A stretch of DNA of 8,638 nucleotides from Halovivax sp. (GTDB lineage Archaea; Halobacteriota; Halobacteria; Halobacteriales; Natrialbaceae). Location: contig SLIS01000001.1 in assembly GCA_007135505.1 (NCBI GenBank), positions 1 through 8,638 of the forward strand. Reading direction: 5' to 3'. Positions 1-5,767 of this stretch are shown piece by piece (position 1 is the first letter of the stretch; each line of letters begins with the position of its first letter). Below the pieces are notes generated by a model, which was not told the origin of the DNA, did no database searches, and saw nothing but the letters and a program-made list of their open reading frames with translations. Position numbers and translations under genes: made by a program.

Positions 1-1
1 C

Positions 2-1300
2 ATCGGCGGTGACGAGCAGCTCGAGGAGGTCCCGTTCATCGACGAGTTGCTCGCGTTCCTCGCGGACCTCGAGACGGTCGAGGAGGACGCCGAGTTGATC
101 ATCAACGGCGACGCGTTCGGGCTCTGGGAGTTCACCGGGATCGAGGGGATCGAGAAGTTCGACGCCCTTGAGGAGACCTACCCCGACCTGTTCGCCCAGC
201 TGCGCGCGACCGGCGAGCGCATCCCGATCACGATGGTGCCGGGCAATCACGACCACGAGCTGGCGGCCTACGACGAGTACGTCGAGCGCTTCGCCGAGTA
301 CAACGTCGATCTCGTCCAGGAGCAGTCCATCAGCCGGCCCGTCGGCGACCGGGCGATCCACTTCGAGCACGGTCACCAACGCGACCCCAACAACCGGATC
401 GATGACTGGGGGAACCCGCACGCCTCGCCGCTTGGGTTCTACTACAACACGCACGTCACCAGCCGGGCCGGCCAGCTCTCCGATCGCGGCCGGTTCAACT
501 GGCTGAAGGACGTCCAGGCGGTGACGCCGACCGAGTGGATGCCGATCTGGGTCCTCTCGAAGTACGTCTACCGCGAGATGAACCCGCTTCTGCGGTACGC
601 ACTGGTCCCGTTCCTCCTGCTGTTCAACATCAGCGCCCTCATCGCGATCCTCGTCGGCCTCGACCTGGCCGGCATCTACTCGATGCCGATCGACGGCGTC
701 CAGGCCTTCCTCGGCCAGTTCGGCCTCGCCGGCACCGCCGCGTACGTCTTCATCGCGACGAACGTGATGATCGCCGGCCTCCTGCTCCTCGTGGGCGTCC
801 CGCTGTACCTGATCAAACACGACATCAACCGGACGATCGACCGCTTCGGCGTCTTCGAGACGGAGCTCACCGTCGACGCCGAGGCCCCCTACGAGACGGC
901 CGCCCGCGAAATCTTCGAGGAGCGCCCCGAGACGGCCATCTTCTGTTACGGCCACACCCACCGCCCGGGCGTCACGGCGGTCGACGGCGGCCTGCTGGTC
1001 AACACCGGCACCTGGCTGAAGCGACTGCACCGCCGCGACGGCGTCACCGGCCTCCTCCCGCCGGTCTTCTACCCGTCCTACCAGCTCTGTGCTGTCCGCA
1101 TCGCGCCCGAACCGGAGGGTATCGCCGTCGAGTACCGGGCCATCGAGAAGCCCAATCCCGCCCCCGAGGAGCTCACGCTCACCGAGCGCCTGCTCACCCT
1201 CGGGCGGAAACCCGACCCGACGCTGCCCGATCGGACGGTCGTCGAGACGGCGGCGAGTACGTCGTCCCCGGACGCCCCGACGCCGACGGAAGCCCGCTGA
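2..1300 (+). CDS. Membrane-anchored calcineurin-like metallophosphoesterase (5' end outside window)
   Basis: The reading frame is open from the first bases, and codons before the TTG at 47 still read as good protein (IGGDEQLEEVPF), so the true start lies upstream. Residues are numbered from that TTG. Metal-ligand motifs of the calcineurin-like fold appear in order: GD at 21-22, GNHDHE at 66-71, HGH at 108-110 and GHTH at 302-305. The first D-x-H motif is probably just outside the window, because the visible HIGGD-like start resembles the residues after it. Between the HGH and GHTH blocks are two strongly hydrophobic segments (about 184-207 and 229-256), so the domain is interrupted by a membrane hairpin. 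The C-terminal tail is polar and rich in Pro, Thr and Ser. The family hydrolyses phosphomonoesters or phosphodiesters, and LpxH-like members act on lipid substrates at the membrane. The substrate here is unknown. The next gene starts 97 bases downstream with its own promoter candidate. Confidence 0.88.
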   Translation: MGGDEQLEEVPFIDELLAFLADLETVEEDAELIINGDAFGLWEFTGIEGIEKFDALEETYPDLFAQLRATGERIPITMVPGNHDHELAAYDEYVERFAEYNVDLVQEQSISRPVGDRAIHFEHGHQRDPNNRIDDWGNPHASPLGFYYNTHVTSRAGQLSDRGRFNWLKDVQAVTPTEWMPIWVLSKYVYREMNPLLRYALVPFLLLFNISALIAILVGLDLAGIYSMPIDGVQAFLGQFGLAGTAAYVFIATNVMIAGLLLLVGVPLYLIKHDINRTIDRFGVFETELTVDAEAPYETAAREIFEERPETAIFCYGHTHRPGVTAVDGGLLVNTGTWLKRLHRRDGVTGLLPPVFYPSYQLCAVRIAPEPEGIAVEYRAIEKPNPAPEELTLTERLLTLGRKPDPTLPDRTVVETAASTSSPDAPTPTEAR

Positions 1301-1333
1301 CGGCCACCGGACGAACCCGTTAAACCCCGCGAA

Positions 1334-1347
1334 CGGTCCGTGGACCG
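1334..1347. promoter_or_regulatory. Inverted repeat upstream of the mechanosensitive channel promoter
   Basis: CGGTCC and GGACCG form a perfect dyad with a GT spacer. It lies between the phosphoesterase stop and the TATA-like element of the channel gene, about 20 bases upstream of the latter. This is a plausible regulator site or a short hairpin in the phosphoesterase 3' untranslated region. Function is inferred only from position. Confidence 0.25.
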
Positions 1348-1365
1348 CCTACGGGAGCCAAACGC

Positions 1366-1373
1366 CTAACTAT
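1366..1373 (+). promoter_or_regulatory. TATA-like element for the mechanosensitive channel gene
   Basis: CTAACTAT is centred about 28 bases before the ATG at 1398, which fits a leaderless haloarchaeal transcript. The surrounding bases (1360-1395) are less GC-rich than the coding DNA. The match to the TATA consensus is moderate. Confidence 0.35.
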
Positions 1374-1397
1374 CAGAAGGACGGATACTCGGAAGAG

Positions 1398-2270
1398 ATG
1401 CTTCTTTCGCTCCAAACCGATTCCGCGCTCGATCCGGAGGCCTACGTCCCGGTGATCGTCGACGCGGCGCTCACCATCGTCCTGTTCGTCGTCGCGTTCG
1501 TGATTATCTACGGACTGGGAAAAGTGGTCGGCGTCAGGCTCGTCCGGGAGGGACTCGAGGAGCGCGGGTACGAGCGGGCGCTCGTCAACACGGCCGTGCG
1601 GACGACGGTCGTCGTGACCATCGTCGTGGCGGTCGCGCTGGCGGCGACGGTCGCCGGCTTCGGCGTCGTCCTCTCCTCGTTCGCAGTCCTCGGCGGGGCG
1701 CTCGCGCTGGCCGTCGGCTTCGCGACGCAGAGCCTCATCGCCAACTTCGTCGCGGGTATCTTCATCCTGCAGGACAAGCCGTTCACCATCGGCGACTGGA
1801 TCCGGTGGGACGACGAGAGCGGCGTCGTCCGGGACATCCAGCTCCGGGTGACGAAAGTCGAGACCTTCGACAACGAGCTGGTCACCGTCCCCAACAGCGA
1901 ACTCGCGGACAACGCGGTCACCAACCCCGTCGCGAACGACCGGGTTCGCGTTCGCTACGACTTCGGCATCGGCTACGACGACGACATCGACCACGCCCGC
2001 GAAGTCATCGTCGAGGAGGGCGAGCGGATCGACGGCGTCCTCTCGGAGCCGGCGCCATCCGCCCCCGTCGTCGACCTCGGGGACTCCGCGGTCGTCCTCT
2101 CCGGCCGGATCTGGATCGACACGACCGAGCACCGCTACAAGCCGACGCAGTTCGCGTTCGTCGAGGCTGTCAAGAAGCGCTTCGACGCCGAGGGCATCGA
2201 CATGCCGTATCACAACACCGAGCTCTCGGGCGGGATCGCAGTTGACGCCGACGGCGCGCTTGCGGAGTGA
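1398..2270 (+). CDS. MscS-family mechanosensitive ion channel
   Basis: This 290-residue protein has the small MscS core architecture. Helices lie at about 18-40 and 66-88, followed by a pore-lining helix at about 92-124 rich in Gly and Ala (GGALALAVGFATQSLIANF). The beta domain starts at DKPFTIGDWI (126-135) and ends near VTVPNSELADNAVTNP (162-177), the conserved MscS signature. A C-terminal alpha/beta domain ends with the family-type closing strand around IDMPYHN (267-273). The channel would sit as a homoheptamer in the cytoplasmic membrane and release solutes on hypo-osmotic shock, relevant to a salt-in halophile. The frame is open upstream to 1089, but that extension is Arg/Pro/Ser-rich and overlaps the phosphoesterase in another frame. 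The ATG at 1398 gives a natural N-terminus and follows a TATA-like element at the right distance. The last six codons are echoed just past the stop (see repeat). Family assignment is firm; the ion preference is not known. Confidence 0.95.
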   Translation: MLLSLQTDSALDPEAYVPVIVDAALTIVLFVVAFVIIYGLGKVVGVRLVREGLEERGYERALVNTAVRTTVVVTIVVAVALAATVAGFGVVLSSFAVLGGALALAVGFATQSLIANFVAGIFILQDKPFTIGDWIRWDDESGVVRDIQLRVTKVETFDNELVTVPNSELADNAVTNPVANDRVRVRYDFGIGYDDDIDHAREVIVEEGERIDGVLSEPAPSAPVVDLGDSAVVLSGRIWIDTTEHRYKPTQFAFVEAVKKRFDAEGIDMPYHNTELSGGIAVDADGALAE

Positions 2271-2293
2271 GGCCAACGGCGCGCTCGCGGAGG
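2251..2293 (+). repeat. Imperfect tandem duplication across the channel stop codon
   Basis: ACGGCGCGCTTGCGGAG (2251-2267) recurs as ACGGCGCGCTCGCGGAG (2276-2292), one mismatch in 17, with a period of 25. The first copy encodes the final residues of the channel and the second lies just beyond the TGA. It looks like a small slippage or duplication event at the 3' end of the gene. Confidence 0.6.
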
Positions 2294-2444
2294 GGTGACT
2301 ACTCGCGTGGACGCCGTTGCGCCGTGCGATTCGGTACACCCTCGATTCGGCGGTTCGGTACTCCCCCTCGGTCAGCGGACCACCGCCCGGGCCCGTCCAT
2401 TCACTCCGATTCGTCTCTGTGCGACGAGTCACACAACTACCATC

Positions 2445-2487
2445 CAGCCCACGACCGACCGACGGTCAGTCCACGACTGACTGACGG
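2445..2487. repeat. 22-base tandem repeat between convergent genes, with a hairpin
   Basis: Positions 2445-2465 and 2467-2487 align over 21 bases with 18 identities, and all three differences are C/T changes. The core of each unit is CCACGAC followed by GACC- or GACT-type tetranucleotides. A stem of GTCAGT (2465-2470) and ACTGAC (2476-2481) with a 5-base loop spans the junction. The element lies 24 bases past the stop of the stress-protein gene on the minus strand and about 175 bases past the channel stop. It may help end transcription from both sides, but there is no long T-run. Confidence 0.55.
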
Positions 2488-2511
2488 CCAGCACACTCCC
2501 TCGATTTGCCG

Positions 2512-2934
2512 TCACTCGGGGTTCGGATTCGGCACCGTCAGGACGGGGACGATCGAGTTCTCGAGGACGTCCTCGGCGACGCTGTGGTCTAACACGCGGT
2601 CGAGGCCGGTCCGATTGTCGGTGCCCATAACGATCAGGTCGAACTCGTGCTGGGCGATGTGATCGCGAATCTCGTCGGCGGCCGGGCCCTTCCGGAGCGT
2701 CGTGGTGGCCTCGACGCCGGCGTCCGCCGCGGCCTGCCCGACCGCCTCGACCGCCTGCTCGGCTTCAGCCTCGGGGTCCGACCGAAGCTGATCGCGCTGG
2801 GTCGAGCCGGAGCTCTCGATGACCGACAGGCCGTGGACCGTCCCGCCGGTTTCACTCGCCAGGGCGACGCCGTGTTCGATGGCCCGGCGCGAGGTCTCGC
2901 TCCCGTCGCTCGGAATCAGGACGTGTTCGTACAT
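2512..2934 (-). CDS. Universal stress protein, UspA family, with altered nucleotide-binding motif
   Basis: This is a single-domain 140-residue Usp protein. The N-terminus MYEHVLIPSDGSE is the standard first strand and loop. VMGTDNRTGLDRVLDHSVAEDVLE near residues 109-132 is the usual C-terminal block, ending in PVLTV. In ATP-binding Usp proteins this block reads G-x2-G-x9-G-S/T; here the second Gly is Asn and the third is His (TDN and DHS). Nucleotide binding may therefore be weak or lost, and the protein may belong to the non-ATP-binding class. A longer frame runs upstream to 3351, but it crosses the divergent small gene and its promoter. The ATG at 2932-2934 matches the family start exactly and is preceded at a leaderless distance by a TATA box. 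Haloarchaea carry many Usp paralogues and the specific role is unknown. Confidence 0.94.
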   Translation of the reverse strand: MYEHVLIPSDGSETSRRAIEHGVALASETGGTVHGLSVIESSGSTQRDQLRSDPEAEAEQAVEAVGQAAADAGVEATTTLRKGPAADEIRDHIAQHEFDLIVMGTDNRTGLDRVLDHSVAEDVLENSIVPVLTVPNPNPE

Positions 2935-2960
2935 ACCCCCACAATGAACGGTTCCTCGGG

Positions 2961-2966
2961 TATACT
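2961..2966 (-). promoter_or_regulatory. TATA box for the universal stress protein gene
   Basis: On the minus strand GTATAC-type sequence (GAGTATACCC context) is centred about 29 bases before the ATG at 2934. It stands out as the only AT-rich patch in a GC-rich leader. The spacing predicts a transcript with little or no leader. Confidence 0.5.
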
Positions 2967-3101
2967 CGGACCTTGCACTGGCAACCCGACGGGGACCGTT
3001 CGGCCACGGAGACGCCGGGCGCCGAACTCCCTGACCAGGAGACTCGCAGGCCCTCGAAGCCAGGCCGCCCAACGCGCCACGGACCCCAGCTAACCAGTGC
3101 A

Positions 3102-3107
3102 GTTTTG
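3102..3107 (+). promoter_or_regulatory. TATA-like element for the small CxxC protein gene
   Basis: GTTTTG, with the four T residues at 3103-3106, is centred about 28 bases before the ATG at 3133, and no better candidate exists nearby. CCAGTGC (3094-3100) directly precedes it, in the position of a BRE or activator site. Confidence 0.35.
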
Positions 3108-3124
3108 TCACTGCCCCACAGTGA
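3108..3124. promoter_or_regulatory. Inverted repeat over the predicted start of the small-protein transcript
   Basis: TCACTG and CAGTGA are perfect arms around a CCCCA spacer, lying between the TATA-like element and the ATG at 3133. A further CAGTG (3095-3099) lies just upstream, giving three related half-sites. The placement would suit a repressor site. Inferred from position only. Confidence 0.3.
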
Positions 3125-3132
3125 TCAGTATC

Positions 3133-3339
3133 ATGAGCGACGACGAGCCCACCGTGCCGATCGTCTGTGCGGAGTGTGAAACCACCTCGCGCGTCCCCCT
3201 CGACGACGTCGCCGATTCCATCGACTCCCACAACGACCGCCACCACGACGGCGAGGCGATCGCCGAGGTCGATCCGGCCCTGAAAGAACAGCTCGCAGAC
3301 CTCGTCGTCGACGACCTGGGACTGCTGGAGGACAGCTAA
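3133..3339 (+). CDS. Small acidic CxxC / histidine-rich protein, possible zinc binder
   Basis: This 68-residue protein starts MSDDEPTVPIVCAECE. It has one C-x2-C pair (C12, C15) and, about 18 residues later, a cluster in SHNDRHHDGEAIAEV (H33, H37, H38). Cys-Cys plus His-His is compatible with one zinc site of the C2H2 type, although the first segment could equally be one half of a rubredoxin-like knuckle. The remainder is acidic and ends in a predicted helix (LKEQLADLVVDDLGLL). Haloarchaea encode many such one-finger small proteins, often of unknown function and sometimes regulatory. The frame is open upstream to 3097, but the ATG at 3133 follows a TATA-like element at about 28 bases, and the upstream residues are not protein-like. 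It is divergent from the stress protein and convergent with the nuclease-like gene. I do not recognise a named family with certainty. Confidence 0.8.
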   Translation: MSDDEPTVPIVCAECETTSRVPLDDVADSIDSHNDRHHDGEAIAEVDPALKEQLADLVVDDLGLLEDS

Positions 3340-3438
3340 CCCGGAGGACACCTATCGGCCGGCCGCGTCGGCCCGAGGACGAACGATACACGCGTCGAGG
3401 ACAGTCCGCCAACGATCGATACGACCGGAAAGGGACCC

Positions 3439-4215
3439 CTAGCCCACGAGTCCCGTCTCGTCGAGCGAGCGGATCGTTAGGTCGTAGGACTGGGGGATCC
3501 CGGAGAGGTCGACGCGGATCACGAGGACGTCGAGTTTCTCGTCGCGGGCGGCCAGACGTTCCATGCCGTCTCGCTGGTTGCGTTCGAAGCTGGTCGAACC
3601 GTGTTTGACTTCGGCGACGTAGCGTCTGAGGACCGAGCCGCCCTCGCCGGGGTGGTCCGTCCGTTCGCGGACGACGAACGCGACGTCGGGGTGCCACTGA
3701 CCCTCCAGCTCGGGGTCGAGTCCGCCGACGCGGGCCGGGTCGTCGTCGACCGTCACGCGGAAGTCCTCGGGGTCGAGTTCCAGGTCGCGCGCGGCGTAGG
3801 CGACGATCGGGGGCGGGTCGAACCGGTAGGCGTCGAAGAGGGCCTCGGCGAGGGCGCCGACCTGCTGGGCGCGTGCGTCGAACGTCCAGCCCGTCGACGG
3901 GTCGCCGCGGGCCCTCGCGTCGGGTCGTGGTTCCCTGACCTTCACCAGGTAGGCATCGACGTCGGCCGGATCGTTCGGTGCCGGTTCCTGAAATCGCAGG
4001 CCGGGACAGTCGACCGCGTGGATCAGCTTCGCGACGGCGTCGGCCCGGCTGTCGTAACTGAGTACTTCCCCCGCGCTCTGTCTGAGCGTCTCGATTTCGG
4101 CGGCGGCCGCACAGGCGGAGCGCTTCAGTGCGACCCGAAACGGCGAGGCGTCGGGGACGCGACCGGCCTCGGCGACCTGGTACGGCTCGCCCGGCCACTG
4201 GTCCTCCCAGCTCAT
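3439..4215 (-). CDS. PD-(D/E)XK nuclease-like protein, stand-alone
   Basis: This 258-residue protein (ATG at 4213-4215, MSWEDQWPGEP) is not a family I can name. Its C-terminal half carries the PD-(D/E)XK fingerprint: HPDVAFVV with D177, then a variable turn, then RRYVAEVKHG with E202 and K204, followed by a helix with Q214 (ERNQRDGMERL), as in VRR-NUC-like and Holliday-resolvase-like nucleases. It then runs into a strand, LDVLVIRVDL. The N-terminal half is mostly helical (about 27-70, including IETLRQSAGEV) and may bind DNA or form a dimer. A GTG at 4222-4224 would add three residues and cannot be excluded. GGTGG seven bases upstream of the ATG is a weak ribosome binding site. No methyltransferase, helicase or other partner is adjacent, so it is not an evident restriction cassette. 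The fold call is inference from motifs; the catalytic residues look intact. Confidence 0.8.
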   Translation of the reverse strand: MSWEDQWPGEPYQVAEAGRVPDASPFRVALKRSACAAAAEIETLRQSAGEVLSYDSRADAVAKLIHAVDCPGLRFQEPAPNDPADVDAYLVKVREPRPDARARGDPSTGWTFDARAQQVGALAEALFDAYRFDPPPIVAYAARDLELDPEDFRVTVDDDPARVGGLDPELEGQWHPDVAFVVRERTDHPGEGGSVLRRYVAEVKHGSTSFERNQRDGMERLAARDEKLDVLVIRVDLSGIPQSYDLTIRSLDETGLVG

Positions 4216-4407
4216 CGTTTCCACCCAGTGTGTCCCACTACCATGAGTGTCCCGCTCTCGGCGCGACTGCCGGACGTCCAGACGCTCCCGTCGCCACGCA
4301 AGCGGACGATCGGCGTCGCGGCGGAGGGATCGACGTTACGGCGAAGAATCTCGCGGCGAGGGAACAAAGGGCGACGGACGAACCGAGCCGGCACGTCACC
4401 ACCGCCG

Positions 4408-4485
4408 CGGTGAATCGAACCACCGACTTCGGGCCGGTGATCCGTGCTCCGGCAAGCGGATCAACCGGCGCGATCTCGTTCGCGC
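4408..4485 (+). ncRNA. Candidate structured RNA: three consecutive stem-loops
   Basis: Hairpin 1 pairs CGGTG (4408-4412) with CACCG (4421-4425). Hairpin 2 pairs 4434-4444 (CCGGTGATCCG) with 4457-4468 (CGGATCAACCGG) through 11 base pairs and one bulged A. It continues after a two-base bulge into TGC/GCA (4445-4447 and 4452-4454) capped by UCCG closed by C-G, a UNCG-class tetraloop in this orientation only. Hairpin 3 pairs CGCGA (4469-4473) with TCGCG (4480-4484) and could stack directly on hairpin 2. A weaker stem TCGAG/CTCGA follows at 4513-4526. The plus strand is favoured because of the tetraloop. I see no clear TATA box or T-rich terminator for a separate transcript, so whether it is expressed is unknown. 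Confidence 0.3.
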
Positions 4486-4610
4486 TAGCAGAGCGGCTCG
4501 CCGACACGGACGTCGAGACGCCTCGAGGATACCGACAAGCCCCGGGGATACCGATACGCCCGACGCGGCGTCCGAAAACTGGACGGTGGGGCGCGAACGC
4601 CGGCCGATAC

Positions 4611-4682
4611 CGTCACGAACGGACGATCCTCACGAAATCTAGCGGATGCCAACGCATACCCCCGTTCGTCACGTCACGAACG
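4611..4682. repeat. 11-base direct repeat and inverted repeat in the PAP2 promoter region
   Basis: CGTCACGAACG occurs exactly at 4611-4621 and 4672-4682, 61 bases apart, close to six helical turns. The downstream copy is also the right arm of a perfect dyad: CGTTCGT (4663-4669) and ACGAACG (4676-4682) around CACGTC. The dyad lies between the TATA-like element and the ATG at 4686, so a protein bound there would cover the transcription start. This suggests an operator with a distal copy. No regulator is identified. Confidence 0.45.
4653..4659 (+). promoter_or_regulatory. TATA-like element for the PAP2 phosphatase gene
   Basis: CGCATAC is centred about 30 bases before the ATG at 4686 and is flanked by GC-rich DNA. 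It would give a near-leaderless transcript starting within the CGTTCGT/ACGAACG dyad. Confidence 0.35.
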
Positions 4683-4685
4683 AGC

Positions 4686-5705
4686 ATGTGGTTCGATCCG
4701 GAACTGGTCCAGACGGTCGGCGAGCTCGCGCCGCCGTGGCTCGTCCTGGCCCTCGCCTTCCTCTCGTTTCTCGGTAGCGCCGTCCTCATCGTCCCGCTCG
4801 CGGGCTGGCTGTACCTGCGGGGCGACAGGCGCGTGACGGCGCCCCTGCTCGCCGCCGTCGCCCTCATCTACGCGGCGATGACGACGTCGAAGGCGCTGGT
4901 GGCGAGTCAGCGGCCGGCCGTCGACCCGCCGGTCGCGGTCGCCGAGCTCCCGCTCGTCCTCCAGCCCGCCTACGAGCACGCCGCCCTCATCGAGACCGGG
5001 AGCTTCCCGAGCGGCCATGCGTTGGCCGTCCTCGGCTTCTGGGCGCTGCTGGCCGTCGACACCGACGTCGGCACGCGCGCCCGGCGGTACGCGGCCGTGG
5101 CGGGCGTCGTCGCCGTCGTCGCCGCCTCCCGGGTCGTCCTCGGGGCGCACTACCTGGGCGACGTCGTCGGCGGGTTCGTCCTCGGCGCGATCGTTCTCGG
5201 CGTCGTCCTGGCGGTTCGATCCCGGGCTACCGACCCGACGGCCGTCCTGTTCGGTCTCGCGGCCGTCGTCGCGACCGTCGGCGTCCTCGCGGGTCTCGTC
5301 AGTTCGTCCGCCGCGACGGACCCGGCCGTCGTCGCCGGCGCGTCCCTCGGAGCCCTCCTCGGCTGGCGCGTCACCGACGGCGCCACGAGCCGGCCCGCGG
5401 CCGATCGGCTTCCCACGCCGGTCCCGCGCGTCGCAACCGTCTTCGCCCGGCTACACCGACGCGTGGACGGCCGATCCGGGGAGCGGTCGTCCCTGCGGCT
5501 CGTCGCCGCCTGGGGCATCGGCGGCCTCCTGGCACTGGGGGCCATCGGCGTCGTCGGCGCCACGAGCGTGAACGCGTCGCTTCCGACGGCAGCGGGGACG
5601 ACGCTGCTCGCCCATCCGCTGACCCTTTCCCTGGCGACCGGCCTCGTCGCCGCCGCGGTCGTCGCGACGCCCGCGATGGTCGCCACCGGTTCCGATCGGC
5701 GATAA
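4686..5705 (+). CDS. PAP2-family lipid phosphatase with C-terminal membrane extension
   Basis: This 339-residue integral membrane protein has all three PAP2 motifs intact: K-x6-RP (K69, R76, P77), PSGH (108-111) and SR-x5-H-x3-D (S148, R149, H155, D159). H111 and H155 are the expected nucleophile-relay and catalytic histidines. Membrane segments are predicted at about 17-45, 51-68, 112-125, 135-150, 158-177, 184-206, 213-226, 271-294 and 311-333. The catalytic core ends near residue 180; the remaining 160 residues add about four helices and an Arg-rich loop (235-270), longer than the usual 200-230 residue enzyme. The family removes phosphate from lipid phosphates or polyprenyl diphosphates at the membrane. 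In an archaeon a dolichyl or other isoprenoid phosphate is likely, but the substrate is not shown. The frame is open far upstream to 4128, but the ATG at 4686 gives the natural N-terminus and fits the promoter candidate. Confidence 0.93.
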   Translation: MWFDPELVQTVGELAPPWLVLALAFLSFLGSAVLIVPLAGWLYLRGDRRVTAPLLAAVALIYAAMTTSKALVASQRPAVDPPVAVAELPLVLQPAYEHAALIETGSFPSGHALAVLGFWALLAVDTDVGTRARRYAAVAGVVAVVAASRVVLGAHYLGDVVGGFVLGAIVLGVVLAVRSRATDPTAVLFGLAAVVATVGVLAGLVSSSAATDPAVVAGASLGALLGWRVTDGATSRPAADRLPTPVPRVATVFARLHRRVDGRSGERSSLRLVAAWGIGGLLALGAIGVVGATSVNASLPTAAGTTLLAHPLTLSLATGLVAAAVVATPAMVATGSDRR

Positions 5706-5767
5706 GTGGCGATCACCCGGCGCTCGTCAGTGACTATCGTCGCCGCCCGGAACCAGTCCGCACTCGG

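Larger units (their letters stand above)
4216..4685. other. 470-base gene-free region between divergent genes
   Basis: No convincing protein frame exists here: the open frames are Arg-rich and lack the acidic composition of the neighbours. The half nearest the nuclease-like gene (4216-4400) shows only a short repeat, GTGTCCC at 4230-4236 and 4247-4253. The middle (4408-4526) holds a run of stem-loops. The right part (4527-4685) holds GATACCG three times (4528, 4547 and 4606), a CCCCGGGG palindrome (4540-4547), and the repeat-rich promoter of the phosphatase gene. Confidence 0.7.

Noticed and set aside
2328..2361. Repeated TTCGGTAC (2330-2337 and 2354-2361)
   Set aside because: Only eight bases, no symmetry and no link to a promoter or gene start, so probably chance.
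1320..2432. Long minus-strand open frame opposite the mechanosensitive channel gene
   Set aside because: It is the complement of a clear MscS gene in GC-rich DNA, has low-complexity Asp/Arg/Glu content and no recognisable domain.
2935..3351. N-terminal extension of the universal stress protein
   Set aside because: The extension is antisense to the small CxxC gene and its promoter, and the family start is exactly at 2934.
3131..4198. Long minus-strand frame overlapping the nuclease-like gene in another register
   Set aside because: It is extremely Arg/Pro-rich, unlike the acidic proteins of this organism, and would cover the convergent small gene. The 3439-4215 frame has motifs and normal composition.
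3601..4413. Plus-strand frame opposite the nuclease-like gene
   Set aside because: Composition follows from the complement of the real gene; no motif, and it runs into the gene-free region without a promoter.
4408..4425. tRNA T-arm-like sequence on the minus strand (GGTTCGATTC)
   Set aside because: The loop would be eight bases, no acceptor, D or anticodon arm can be formed around it, and the stem is explained as one of a set of hairpins.
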